Assembly: GCA_002381155.1 (NCBI GenBank)
Contig: DFQX01000079.1
Span: forward strand, 8,847 to 15,528
Direction of reading: 5' to 3'
From: Flavobacteriaceae bacterium UBA3478
GTDB taxonomy: Bacteria; Bacteroidota; Bacteroidia; Flavobacteriales; Flavobacteriaceae
Length of the DNA: 6,682 nucleotides
The notes under the pieces: model-generated
Databases searched by the model: none
The model's input: the letters and a program-made list of their open reading frames with translations, nothing else
What the model was told of the DNA's origin: nothing
Program-made: the position numbers and the translations under genes
Part shown: positions 1 through 6,158 of the stretch, one piece after another
How the letters are laid out: each line of letters begins with the position of its first letter
Numbering within the stretch: position 1 is the stretch's first letter

Positions 1-276
1 GCGAAACGAATTCATTTGTATTTGCGATGGATGGTTAGGCCCAATCATAAAGGAGTTGATTTTGGAATTTGGAACAAAATCGATACCGGTCAATTATCTT
101 GTCCTTTAGATGTTCATACCGCTCGAATCGCAAAACAATTAGGATTACTTAAAAGGAAACAGAATGACGCGAAGGCTTTAGAGGAATTGGATACCAACCT
201 AAGGGCATTTGACCCATTTGATCCTGTTAAATACGATTTTGCTCTTTTTGGAATTGGCGCCTTTGAACAGTTTTAG
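1..276 (+). CDS. DUF2400 / TIGR02757 family protein, C-terminal 91 residues (5'-truncated by window edge)
   Basis: This is the 3' end of a gene whose reading frame is open from base 1 to a TAG at 274-276. The 91 visible residues match my memory of the C-terminus of the TIGR02757/DUF2400 family, which is common in Bacteroidota: an LRWMVR segment near fragment residues 8-13, GVDFGIW at 18-24, PLDVHTAR at 35-42, and a closing FDPVKYDFALFGIG stretch. Full-length members are, as I recall, about 250 residues, so roughly 160 lie upstream of the window. The function is not established. The LDVHTAR segment resembles the (V/L)DTHVxR motif of HhH-GPD DNA glycosylases such as endonuclease III, where the aspartate is catalytic; the equivalent here would be Asp37 of the fragment (bases 109-111). 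A link to base-excision repair is therefore inference only. The downstream peptidase gene starts 28 bases later on the same strand. Confidence 0.88.
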   Translation, partial: AKRIHLYLRWMVRPNHKGVDFGIWNKIDTGQLSCPLDVHTARIAKQLGLLKRKQNDAKALEELDTNLRAFDPFDPVKYDFALFGIGAFEQF

Positions 277-304
277 TACTTTAATTCAATCAAATTTTAA
301 TACC

Positions 305-1789
305 ATGAAAAAACTCTTTGTCTTAGGTTTTATCCTCAGTTCTATAGGATTAATCGCCCAACGCAGTCTTCCTTCAGATACACTGATGGTTAAAGAAGAT
401 CGTATTCGAATCGGTAATTCTTGGTTAGAATATACTGTAGAAGTGGGTACCCAACCAGTATGGGATACCGATGGTAGTGAAATCGCGTATTTACAATACA
501 CTTATTACCAGAAGAAAGCTTCGAATCAAGAGGTCAAAGAAACAAGACCGCTAATCATGAGTTTCAATGGGGGTCCTGGATCCGGATCGGTATGGATGCA
601 TCTTGCTTACACAGGTCCTAAAGTTTTAACGATTGATAATGAAGGTTTTCCAGTGCAACCCTATGGAGTAAAAGATAATCCTAATACGGTGCTTACGGAT
701 GCGGATATTATTTTTATTAATCCGGTAAATACGGGCTACTCAAGAACTATACCTTTAGATCCAAAACAAGTTGATCGTTCAAAATTCTTCGGCATTGATG
801 CTGATATCAACTATCTAGCAGAATGGTTAAACACCTTCGTAACAAGACATAATAAATGGCGAGCGCCAAAATATATCATTGGCGAAAGTTATGGGGGAAC
901 CCGAGTAATGGGATTAGCCCGAACCCTTCAAGAATCACAATGGATGTATCTAAATGGTGTAATCATGGTTAGCCCTGCTGACTATCAGGTGTTACGTGTT
1001 GGGGGTCCAGTTTCAGAAGCTTTAAATGTCCCCTACTATACGGCTGCTGCACATTATCATAATAAATTACAAGGCGGTTTAAATGAATTGGGGTTAACAG
1101 AAGCCCTTAAGAAATCTGAAGACTTCACCTTAAACACCTTAATTCCTGCACTTGCTAAAGGTGGATCTTTAAAAGGAAGCGAACGTCAAAAAATCACCGA
1201 AGACTTAGCTCGGTTTTCGGGACTAAGTGTATCAGAAGTTGCGGGGCTAAATCTGAGTATACCTACCTCCTATTTTTGGAAAAATCTGCTCAAAGAGGAA
1301 GGCTTTACCGTTGGACGCTTAGATAGTCGTTACAAAGGAATCGATAAAGAGAAAGTTGGGATGAGACCTGACTATAATTCAGAACTTACTTCGTGGCTGC
1401 ATAGTTTTACACCAGCAGTAAATTACTATTACAATGAAGTCCTTGGATTCAGAACCGATGTTAAGTACAATATGTTTGGTCCCGTTCGACCTTGGGAGGA
1501 CGATCGTGTCAATACTAGAGAGGACTTAGGGATTGCAATGGCTGAAAATCCTTACTTAAAAGTTCTTTGTCAATCAGGATATTATGACGGTGCCACTACC
1601 TATTTCAATGCAAAATATACCTTGTGGCAAATTGATCCCAGTGGACAGTTTAGTGATCGCTTTAGTTTTAAAGGTTACGAATCTGGACACATGATGTATT
1701 TAAGAGCAGCAGATTTAAAGTCAGCCAATGACGATTTAAAAGCTTTTATACAAGAAAGCGATGTAGGTTCGAAATCAGCAAAATACTAA
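305..1789 (+). CDS. Secreted serine carboxypeptidase-like protein (peptidase family S10)
   Basis: Encodes 494 residues, a usual length for the family. I chose the ATG at 305 because it begins a clear Sec signal peptide: MKK, a hydrophobic core to about residue 17, then a likely cut near LIA-Q at 18-19. Earlier in-frame codons run inside the preceding DUF2400 gene and lack signal-peptide character. The mature protein is an alpha/beta hydrolase of family S10. FNGGPGSGSVW at 87-97 is the oxyanion-hole and substrate-carboxylate region (usually NGGPGSSS). GESYGG at 193-198 supplies nucleophile Ser195, GYYD at 425-428 gives Asp428, and ESGH at 459-462 gives His462, so the triad is complete. By family knowledge it should remove C-terminal residues from peptides in the periplasm or outside the cell; specificity cannot be read from sequence. 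There is no Shine-Dalgarno. It may be cotranscribed with the DUF2400 gene, and a hairpin overlaps its stop codon. Confidence 0.93.
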   Translation: MKKLFVLGFILSSIGLIAQRSLPSDTLMVKEDRIRIGNSWLEYTVEVGTQPVWDTDGSEIAYLQYTYYQKKASNQEVKETRPLIMSFNGGPGSGSVWMHLAYTGPKVLTIDNEGFPVQPYGVKDNPNTVLTDADIIFINPVNTGYSRTIPLDPKQVDRSKFFGIDADINYLAEWLNTFVTRHNKWRAPKYIIGESYGGTRVMGLARTLQESQWMYLNGVIMVSPADYQVLRVGGPVSEALNVPYYTAAAHYHNKLQGGLNELGLTEALKKSEDFTLNTLIPALAKGGSLKGSERQKITEDLARFSGLSVSEVAGLNLSIPTSYFWKNLLKEEGFTVGRLDSRYKGIDKEKVGMRPDYNSELTSWLHSFTPAVNYYYNEVLGFRTDVKYNMFGPVRPWEDDRVNTREDLGIAMAENPYLKVLCQSGYYDGATTYFNAKYTLWQIDPSGQFSDRFSFKGYESGHMMYLRAADLKSANDDLKAFIQESDVGSKSAKY

Positions 1790-1798
1790 GGCTGATTT
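1772..1798 (+). terminator. Hairpin across the peptidase stop codon, possible weak intrinsic terminator
   Basis: AAATCAGC (1772-1779) and GCTGATTT (1791-1798) form a perfect 8-base-pair stem with an 11-base loop. The TAA stop of the peptidase gene (1787-1789) lies in the loop. The 3' arm ends in TTT and is followed by ATTTCC, so the U-tract is short and interrupted, and only three of the eight pairs are G-C. It separates the peptidase gene from a promoter-like TAnnTTTG motif seven bases downstream, which fits a transcription-unit boundary. It could also protect the mRNA 3' end or be chance. Confidence 0.4.
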
Positions 1799-1804
1799 AT
1801 TTCC

Positions 1805-1812
1805 TAAATTTG
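1805..1812 (+). promoter_or_regulatory. Bacteroidota -7 promoter element (TAAATTTG) for the dihydroorotase-like gene
   Basis: TAAATTTG matches the Bacteroidota primary-sigma -7 consensus TAnnTTTG exactly and lies in the 38-base gap before the next start codon, with 15 bases between the motif and the ATG at 1828. Transcription would begin only a few bases before the ATG, giving a very short leader. I see no clear TTTG-type -33 element about 19 bases upstream; that stretch is occupied by the hairpin loop and the peptidase stop codon. Confidence 0.5.
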
Positions 1813-1827
1813 CACTAAATCATCTCA

Positions 1828-3066
1828 ATGAAGGAATATTTATTAAAAGGTGTTACCCTGATAGAATCAGGACATCCCTTAAACAATCAAATCGTAGATA
1901 TTAGAATACAAGGAGCCAATATTACTGAAATTGGTACCGACCTAAGTATTCATACTGAAGAAGCAATTGATCTATCGGGGCAAATGGTAAGTTGCGGTTG
2001 GATTGATGCTGAGATCGCTCTAAGCGAACCAGGATACGAGGCAAAGGGTAAACTTTTAGATGATTTAACCAGTATTTCGAAAAACGGATTTACGCATATC
2101 GGTTTACTATCAAATACACTTCCGCTACCTGATAAGGGAAGTGCGTTATCCTTTTTTAATCAATATAAGCACCTATCAATAAGCATATTACCCTACGGTA
2201 CCCTAAGTTTGGATAGCAAGGGTGAAGAACTAGCTGAGCTCTATGACTTGAAACAATCTGGAGCCATTGCGTTTGTCGATTACAAAAAGGGAATTACTAA
2301 TACAGGACTAATGAAATTGGCCCTTCAGTACACACAGCCTTTTGACGGAATTGTTGGAGTTTTTCCTTGTGACTATTATTTAAAAGGTAAAGGGGTAGTA
2401 CGTGAAGGTATAACTAGTACCCAATTAGGTTTAAAAGGAATTCCTTCAATCGCAGAATCGATCCGTATTCAAAGAGATTTAGAGTTACTTAGATACACCG
2501 GTGGTAAAATCCATTTTATGGGAATCTCAACCCTAGAATCTATTGAACTCATCCGAGAGGCAAAACAAGAAGGTTTGAGCGTAACGGCCAGTGTTAGTAT
2601 CGGGAACCTTTATTTCAATGACGAAAAATTGGAAGGGTTTGATTCTAGGTATAAATTGAATCCACCATTGGCCAATGAGGAAACTAGATTAATACTTATA
2701 GAGGCACTTAAGGAGGGTACCATTGATATCGTTGTATCGGATCATTTCAATTGCAGCACCGAAGAAAAGAATTTAGAGTTTGATCTCGCAGAATTTGGAT
2801 CAAAAACAAAGGATTACCTCTTCCCTGCCCTTTCTAAATTGGTTGGTATCCAAACAGCGGTTGAAATCCTATGTAGAGGGTACCAACTATTCCAAATCCC
2901 TACCCCAGAGATAAAAGAAGGCTCAGTGGCTAATCTGAGTTTCTTTGCTACCGACAAGTCTCATATGGCTATTGAAAAGGATCCTCAAACCGAACTTTTT
3001 TGCGGTGAATCTTTCGAAACTATTGGCACTGGAAGTTTTTCCAAAGGGATACTTACATTGAAATAA
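1828..3066 (+). CDS. Dihydroorotase-like protein lacking metal-binding histidines (probable pseudoenzyme)
   Basis: A 412-residue amidohydrolase-fold protein. The framework of class I dihydroorotase (pyrimidine synthesis, carbamoyl-aspartate to dihydroorotate) is recognisable: GWIDAEIALSEPG at 57-69 replaces the usual G-F-I-D-x-H-x-H-L-R-E-P-G, SNT at 95-97 replaces PNT, then LGLKGIPSIAE at 200-210, KLNPPL at 276-281 and SDH at 304-306. The catalytic metal site is gone: both HxH histidines are Glu62 and Ala64, the substrate-binding Arg is Ser66, the histidine of the HCED motif is Phe179, and the second histidine of HxxHxST is Gly232. Asp305 of the SDH motif remains. Bacteroidota genomes often hold such a paralogue annotated as dihydroorotase beside a genuine pyrC. 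By analogy with the non-catalytic PyrC-like subunit of Pseudomonas it may be structural, for example for aspartate transcarbamoylase assembly, but that is inference. It has its own TAnnTTTG promoter motif and sits 5 bases before the esterase gene. Confidence 0.92.
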   Translation: MKEYLLKGVTLIESGHPLNNQIVDIRIQGANITEIGTDLSIHTEEAIDLSGQMVSCGWIDAEIALSEPGYEAKGKLLDDLTSISKNGFTHIGLLSNTLPLPDKGSALSFFNQYKHLSISILPYGTLSLDSKGEELAELYDLKQSGAIAFVDYKKGITNTGLMKLALQYTQPFDGIVGVFPCDYYLKGKGVVREGITSTQLGLKGIPSIAESIRIQRDLELLRYTGGKIHFMGISTLESIELIREAKQEGLSVTASVSIGNLYFNDEKLEGFDSRYKLNPPLANEETRLILIEALKEGTIDIVVSDHFNCSTEEKNLEFDLAEFGSKTKDYLFPALSKLVGIQTAVEILCRGYQLFQIPTPEIKEGSVANLSFFATDKSHMAIEKDPQTELFCGESFETIGTGSFSKGILTLK

Positions 3067-3071
3067 TCCTA

Positions 3072-3704
3072 ATGGAGCACCTACATTACCTTCATAAAGC
3101 TTCTGAAGAACCTTCAGAGGACTGCATTGTCTTGCTCCATGGTTATGGAAGTTCAGAAGAAGATCTTTTTGGTTTTGCAAGGTATTTACCAAAACATTTA
3201 ACCGTATTTTCTCTACGAGCGCCCTATTCAACAGGGTTTTCTGGATTTGCTTGGTATGCAATTACTTTCGAAGCGGACGGCACAAAATGGAACGATATTA
3301 AACAAGCTGAAGACTCTGTAAAAAGGATCAAAACAGAAATTGACTTACTGAGAAATAAATATAATTTAACGGGCAAAGTACACCTTTTAGGATTTAGTCA
3401 AGGATGCATACTGAGTCTAGCCTTAGGCTACCATTACCCATACTCTTTTAATTCGATTATTGGGCTAAGTGGTTATCTAAATGAAGAAATTCTTCCTTCA
3501 GAAATTAAATCTTTACCAAACACCTATTTCTATCTCTCACACGGCACTGAAGATCAAGTAATTCCCGTAGAATGGTCTCAACACTCTGCTGAGAAAATGA
3601 AGCGTCAAGGTTTGAATGTTGATTATCACAACTATCCTACTGGACACCAAGTTCATCCCGATAATTTTCGCGACTTCTTAAGCTTTATAAACTCACATTC
3701 TTAG
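3072..3704 (+). CDS. Alpha/beta-hydrolase esterase (phospholipase/carboxylesterase, Abhydrolase_2-like)
   Basis: A compact 210-residue cytoplasmic alpha/beta hydrolase without signal peptide or membrane segment; the length is normal for the phospholipase/carboxylesterase (YpfH-like) family. LLHGYGSSEEDL at 21-32 is the oxyanion-hole loop after strand beta3. GFSQG at 107-111 is the nucleophile elbow with Ser109, the aspartate of HGTED (158-161, Asp161) is the acid, and His192 in PTGHQV is the base, so the triad is intact. APYSTGFSGFAWY at 50-62 is the substrate-pocket loop usual in this family. Activity on short acyl esters or lysophospholipids is expected from the family, but the natural substrate is unknown. 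The start lies 5 bases after the stop of the dihydroorotase-like gene with no Shine-Dalgarno, indicating one transcript and perhaps coupled translation. Its stop overlaps the convergent small gene by 4 bases. Confidence 0.93.
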   Translation: MEHLHYLHKASEEPSEDCIVLLHGYGSSEEDLFGFARYLPKHLTVFSLRAPYSTGFSGFAWYAITFEADGTKWNDIKQAEDSVKRIKTEIDLLRNKYNLTGKVHLLGFSQGCILSLALGYHYPYSFNSIIGLSGYLNEEILPSEIKSLPNTYFYLSHGTEDQVIPVEWSQHSAEKMKRQGLNVDYHNYPTGHQVHPDNFRDFLSFINSHS

Positions 3705-3826
3705 CGAGCTTCACACTGCTCTAGCTGATTGGTTAATTGCTCTAATTTTCGCTGGTAATTAACCGCTAAAAAAATGAGGATGATTAATGTGAAGAAAAAT
3801 AAATATCTGAAAATACTCTTACTCAT
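3701..3826 (-). CDS. Hypothetical 41-residue single-span membrane protein with short coiled coil
   Basis: A small gene read from ATG at 3826-3824 to TAA at 3703-3701. It overlaps the last 8 bases of the metallo-hydrolase gene (the shared string ATGAGTAA holds the new ATG and the old TAA) and stops 4 bases inside the convergent esterase gene, so it fills an otherwise empty 114-base gap. The protein starts MSKSIFRY, then has a hydrophobic run at about residues 8-22 (LFFFTLIILIFLAV is its core) long enough for one membrane crossing, then a polar tail (NYQRKLEQLTNQLEQ) with Leu28, Leu31, Leu35 and Cys38 in a 3-4-3 heptad spacing suggesting a short coiled coil. Positive charges lie on both sides of the span, so orientation is unclear. 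The arrangement favours translational coupling to the upstream gene. I do not recognise a family. The order (charged start, membrane span, amphipathic helix) is the main argument that it is coding. Confidence 0.6.
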   Translation of the reverse strand: MSKSIFRYLFFFTLIILIFLAVNYQRKLEQLTNQLEQCEAR

Positions 3827-4607
3827 TACTATCAAATTCTAGTTTTAGGTTGTCATAAGCTAAGAAAAAACCTTCTGGCAAATCAGCAGACACCTCATTA
3901 TGAAAACCCATGGTATGACTAATATGTGTGAAATAAGTTTTATTCGCACCAATTCGTTTTCCCAAATCAATGGCCTCACATAACGACAGATGGGAATGGT
4001 GCGACTCATGTCGTAATGCGTTAATAATTAATATATCTAAGTTGTCTAATAATGCTATTTGATCTTCAGAGATATGCTTGATATCTGTAACATAGGCCAA
4101 ACGACCTATTCTAAAACCTAATACCTGCATCCCAGCGTGATCTACTTCGATTGGTAAGAATTGAAATTCCTTCACTTTAAAAGGAATGTTTTTTGCAATG
4201 TAATTCTTAGTGATCTCAGGAACTCCAGGATACTGATAATTTTCATCGAAAATATAATCGAATCGTTGAGATAGAGCCCTGAAAACCTTTTCGGTAGCAT
4301 AAAACTGCATGTCTCCTTGCCTAAAAAAGAAAGGCCTAATATCATCTAAACCCATTGTATGGTCCGCATGTTCATGGGTAATAAGCACTGCATCTAACCG
4401 TTTTACCGGATTATTAAGAAGTTGTTGTCGAAAATCTGGACCACAATCGATAATTACATTGGTTTCAATACCTTCGATTAAAACAGAACTGCGGAGTCTT
4501 TTATCCTTGATGTCAGGACTCATACAGACCGGATGATCACTTCCGATCACAGGAATTCCTTGAGAAGTACCGGTTCCTAAAAAGGTTAATGTAATAGCGC
4601 CTTTCAC
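3819..4607 (-). CDS. Metallo-beta-lactamase-fold hydrolase, PhnP-like / RNase Z-like
   Basis: 262 residues, cytoplasmic. FLGTGTSQGIPV at 9-20 is the first strand and loop of PhnP-like proteins. THEHADHT at 77-84 is the HxHxDH signature (His78, His80, Asp82, His83), with further metal ligands at His157 (DHAG), Asp175 (VTDIK) and His228 (THIS), so a full dinuclear site is present. By family these are phosphodiesterases (PhnP opens cyclic ribose phosphates; RNase Z cuts tRNA 3' ends); the substrate here is unknown, and no phn genes are nearby. PhnP's structural-zinc motif CxCxxC reads Ser23-x-His25-x-x-Cys28 here, as I recall from flavobacterial homologues. The start is GTG at 4607-4605: a stop codon (TAG) lies six bases upstream in frame, and the first in-frame ATG (residue 28) would delete the GTGTSQG motif. 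It is followed by the overlapping 41-residue gene and is divergent from the 491-residue gene. Confidence 0.93.
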   Translation of the reverse strand: MKGAITLTFLGTGTSQGIPVIGSDHPVCMSPDIKDKRLRSSVLIEGIETNVIIDCGPDFRQQLLNNPVKRLDAVLITHEHADHTMGLDDIRPFFFRQGDMQFYATEKVFRALSQRFDYIFDENYQYPGVPEITKNYIAKNIPFKVKEFQFLPIEVDHAGMQVLGFRIGRLAYVTDIKHISEDQIALLDNLDILIINALRHESHHSHLSLCEAIDLGKRIGANKTYFTHISHTMGFHNEVSADLPEGFFLAYDNLKLEFDSNE

Positions 4608-4652
4608 ACCCTAAAATTAGCGTTAAATTTCTAAGCATTCACTCGATTACTT

Positions 4653-4666
4653 GTTACCTTTGTAAC
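4653..4666. repeat. Perfect short inverted repeat overlapping the promoter element
   Basis: GTTAC (4653-4657), a four-base CTTT spacer and GTAAC (4662-4666) form a perfect inverted repeat in the divergent gap between the metallo-hydrolase and the 491-residue protein genes. It coincides with the -7 motif TACCTTTG (4655-4662), so a dimeric regulator bound there would block that promoter. At five bases per arm it may equally be chance. Confidence 0.3.
4655..4662 (+). promoter_or_regulatory. Bacteroidota -7 promoter element (TACCTTTG) for the 491-residue protein gene
   Basis: TACCTTTG is an exact match to TAnnTTTG, with 20 bases between it and the ATG at 4683. It sits in the only non-coding stretch between two divergent genes. 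A -33 element is not clear; the nearest candidate is TTTC at 4628-4631, slightly too far upstream. No comparable exact motif faces the metallo-hydrolase gene, whose best minus-strand candidate (TAATTTTA, near 4612-4619) has one mismatch and would lie nearly on the GTG. Confidence 0.55.
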
Positions 4667-4682
4667 GTTAGCGTTTTAAACC

Positions 4683-6158
4683 ATGAGTAAAATTGTTTTT
4701 AGAGAAAGTGAATACGAATTAGTTCCATCAATTCAGGACAAAACCCTTCGAATTAACCTAAACAAAGATATTTACGGTTCATTTGCCGAGATTGGTGCCG
4801 GTCAAGAGACTGCACGCCATTTTTTTAGGGCAGGAGGTGCGTCTGGAACTATTGCTAAAGCGATGAGCGCGTATGACAAATCATTCAGCGACGCTATTTA
4901 TGGAACCGAAAACGACGGGAGATATGTGACCGAATCTCGACTTCGAAAAATGCTCTCTCACGAAACGAATCTACTTGAAGAGCGAATTGATAAATCTCAG
5001 AATCCCGATTATCTCTTTTTCACTTATGCTAATACTGTAGCGACCATCGATTTTTCTAAACGTTATAAAGGTCATGGATGGTTAGGGATCAAATTTCAAT
5101 TAGAACCGAATCAAAAGGTGTACAATGAGATCATTCTGCACGTTCGTTTCAAACAAAATGAAGCTAGATTACAGCAGGAAACATGTGGTATTGTAGGTGT
5201 TAATTTGATCTACGGTGCATTTTACAAGCATTACGAACCAAAAAAACTACTCAAATACCTCTACGACCATATTGACAAAGACACCTTAGAGATTGACATG
5301 ATTAATTTCTCTGGCCCTCATTTTGAACAGGTAGACAATCGATTAATGAGTTTACAACTGATCAAAAACAATATGACTGAAGCAGTTATGTTTGGTCCGG
5401 ATGGTAATAACCTATTACCTGCTGCATTGCTCTATAAAAAGAATATCCTCGCATTACGCGGTAGTTTTAGACCGGTTACTCGACTCAATATCGATATGCT
5501 GAATAAATCGAGTGAGATTTTCATGACTGAGGAAAAGGTAAATCAAAAGAATACCGAGGTAATTTTTGAAATCACTCTTGATAACCTTAAGGCGCACGGT
5601 GATATCGACGAGAAAGATTTCATAGCTCGAGCAGACCTATTGAGTTCGCTGGGGCACACAGTAATGATTTCAAAATTCCAAGAATACTATAAACTGGTTG
5701 AATACTTCCACAAATACACGAAAAACCGCATTGGTTTAACGATGGGACTCAACAACCTTATTGATGTATTTGACGACAAGTATTATCGCCACTTAAGTGG
5801 GGGAATTTTAGAGGCATTTGGAAAGTTATTCTTTAAGAATGTAAAGGTCTATCTCTATCCTATGAAAGACCCGAAAACTGGAGCTATTTTAAATAGTGAC
5901 AATATCAAGGTTCACCCTCGAATGAAAGATCTCTATAAATTCTTTAAGCACAATGGTAAAGTGAAGGATATCGAAGATTTCGATGAGAAAAATTTAGATA
6001 TTTTCTCAAGAGAAATACTTCAAAAAATTGCTGATAACCAACCGGGATGGGAAGAGATGCTACCTGAAGGAATTGCAGATATTATTAAAGAAAAAAACCT
6101 CTTCAAAAACATTAAAGTTTCAGAAGAGATTTTCCCCTGGAAGAATATTCTATCCTAA
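4683..6158 (+). CDS. Conserved Bacteroidota protein of unknown function (often mislabelled TonB-dependent receptor or NaMN adenylyltransferase)
   Basis: A 491-residue soluble protein without signal peptide or membrane segment. I recognise it as a strongly conserved Bacteroidota family with hallmark blocks: SFAEIGAGQETARHFFRAGG at 33-52, SGTIAKAMSAYDKSFSDAIYG at 54-74, ATIDFSKRYKGHGWLGI at 120-136, RLQQETCGIVGVNLIYGAFY at 162-181, DMINFSGPHF at 205-214, MFGPDGNNLLPAALLYKK at 236-253, LRGSFRPVT at 258-266, SKFQEYYKLVEYF at 330-342, and a C-terminal LPEGIADIIKE at 460-470. From memory, database names for relatives include TonB-dependent receptor and nicotinate-nucleotide adenylyltransferase. Neither fits what is visible: no plug or barrel and no export signal, and no N-terminal GxFDPxHxGH or ISSTxxR nucleotidyltransferase signature. 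Its conservation and cytoplasmic character suggest a housekeeping role that I cannot name. It is monocistronic, with its own TAnnTTTG promoter motif, and its 3' end overlaps the convergent peroxiredoxin gene by 9 bases. Confidence 0.95.
   Translation: MSKIVFRESEYELVPSIQDKTLRINLNKDIYGSFAEIGAGQETARHFFRAGGASGTIAKAMSAYDKSFSDAIYGTENDGRYVTESRLRKMLSHETNLLEERIDKSQNPDYLFFTYANTVATIDFSKRYKGHGWLGIKFQLEPNQKVYNEIILHVRFKQNEARLQQETCGIVGVNLIYGAFYKHYEPKKLLKYLYDHIDKDTLEIDMINFSGPHFEQVDNRLMSLQLIKNNMTEAVMFGPDGNNLLPAALLYKKNILALRGSFRPVTRLNIDMLNKSSEIFMTEEKVNQKNTEVIFEITLDNLKAHGDIDEKDFIARADLLSSLGHTVMISKFQEYYKLVEYFHKYTKNRIGLTMGLNNLIDVFDDKYYRHLSGGILEAFGKLFFKNVKVYLYPMKDPKTGAILNSDNIKVHPRMKDLYKFFKHNGKVKDIEDFDEKNLDIFSREILQKIADNQPGWEEMLPEGIADIIKEKNLFKNIKVSEEIFPWKNILS

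Noticed and set aside
209..304. Possible 32-residue N-terminal extension of the peptidase
   Set aside because: It overlaps the DUF2400 gene in another frame, and the ATG at 305 starts a canonical signal peptide, so the extension is not needed.
277..304. Promoter before the peptidase gene (TACTTTAA at 277-284)
   Set aside because: Two mismatches to TAnnTTTG and no well-placed -33 element; read-through from the DUF2400 gene is as likely.
286..501. Minus-strand open frame of 71 codons opposite the peptidase start
   Set aside because: Lies entirely antisense to the signal peptide and early mature region of the S10 peptidase, with no recognisable protein and no promoter motif.
2923..3261. Minus-strand open frame of 112 codons across the dihydroorotase/esterase junction
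   Set aside because: Antisense to two well-supported genes; its composition looks like a mirrored coding frame and no family is recognised.
3731..3764. Inverted repeat GGTTAATT ... AATTAACC with an 18-base loop, considered as a bidirectional terminator
   Set aside because: Neither strand has a T-tract directly after the stem, the stem is A/T-rich, and it lies inside the small membrane protein frame. Kept only as a possible mRNA structure.
4309..4536. Plus-strand open frame of 75 codons inside the metallo-hydrolase gene
   Set aside because: Antisense to the conserved HxHxDH region, which dictates the sequence; it is a shadow frame.
4683..6158. Annotation as a TonB-dependent receptor or NaMN adenylyltransferase
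   Set aside because: No signal peptide, plug or barrel features, and none of the nucleotidyltransferase signature motifs are present in the translation.
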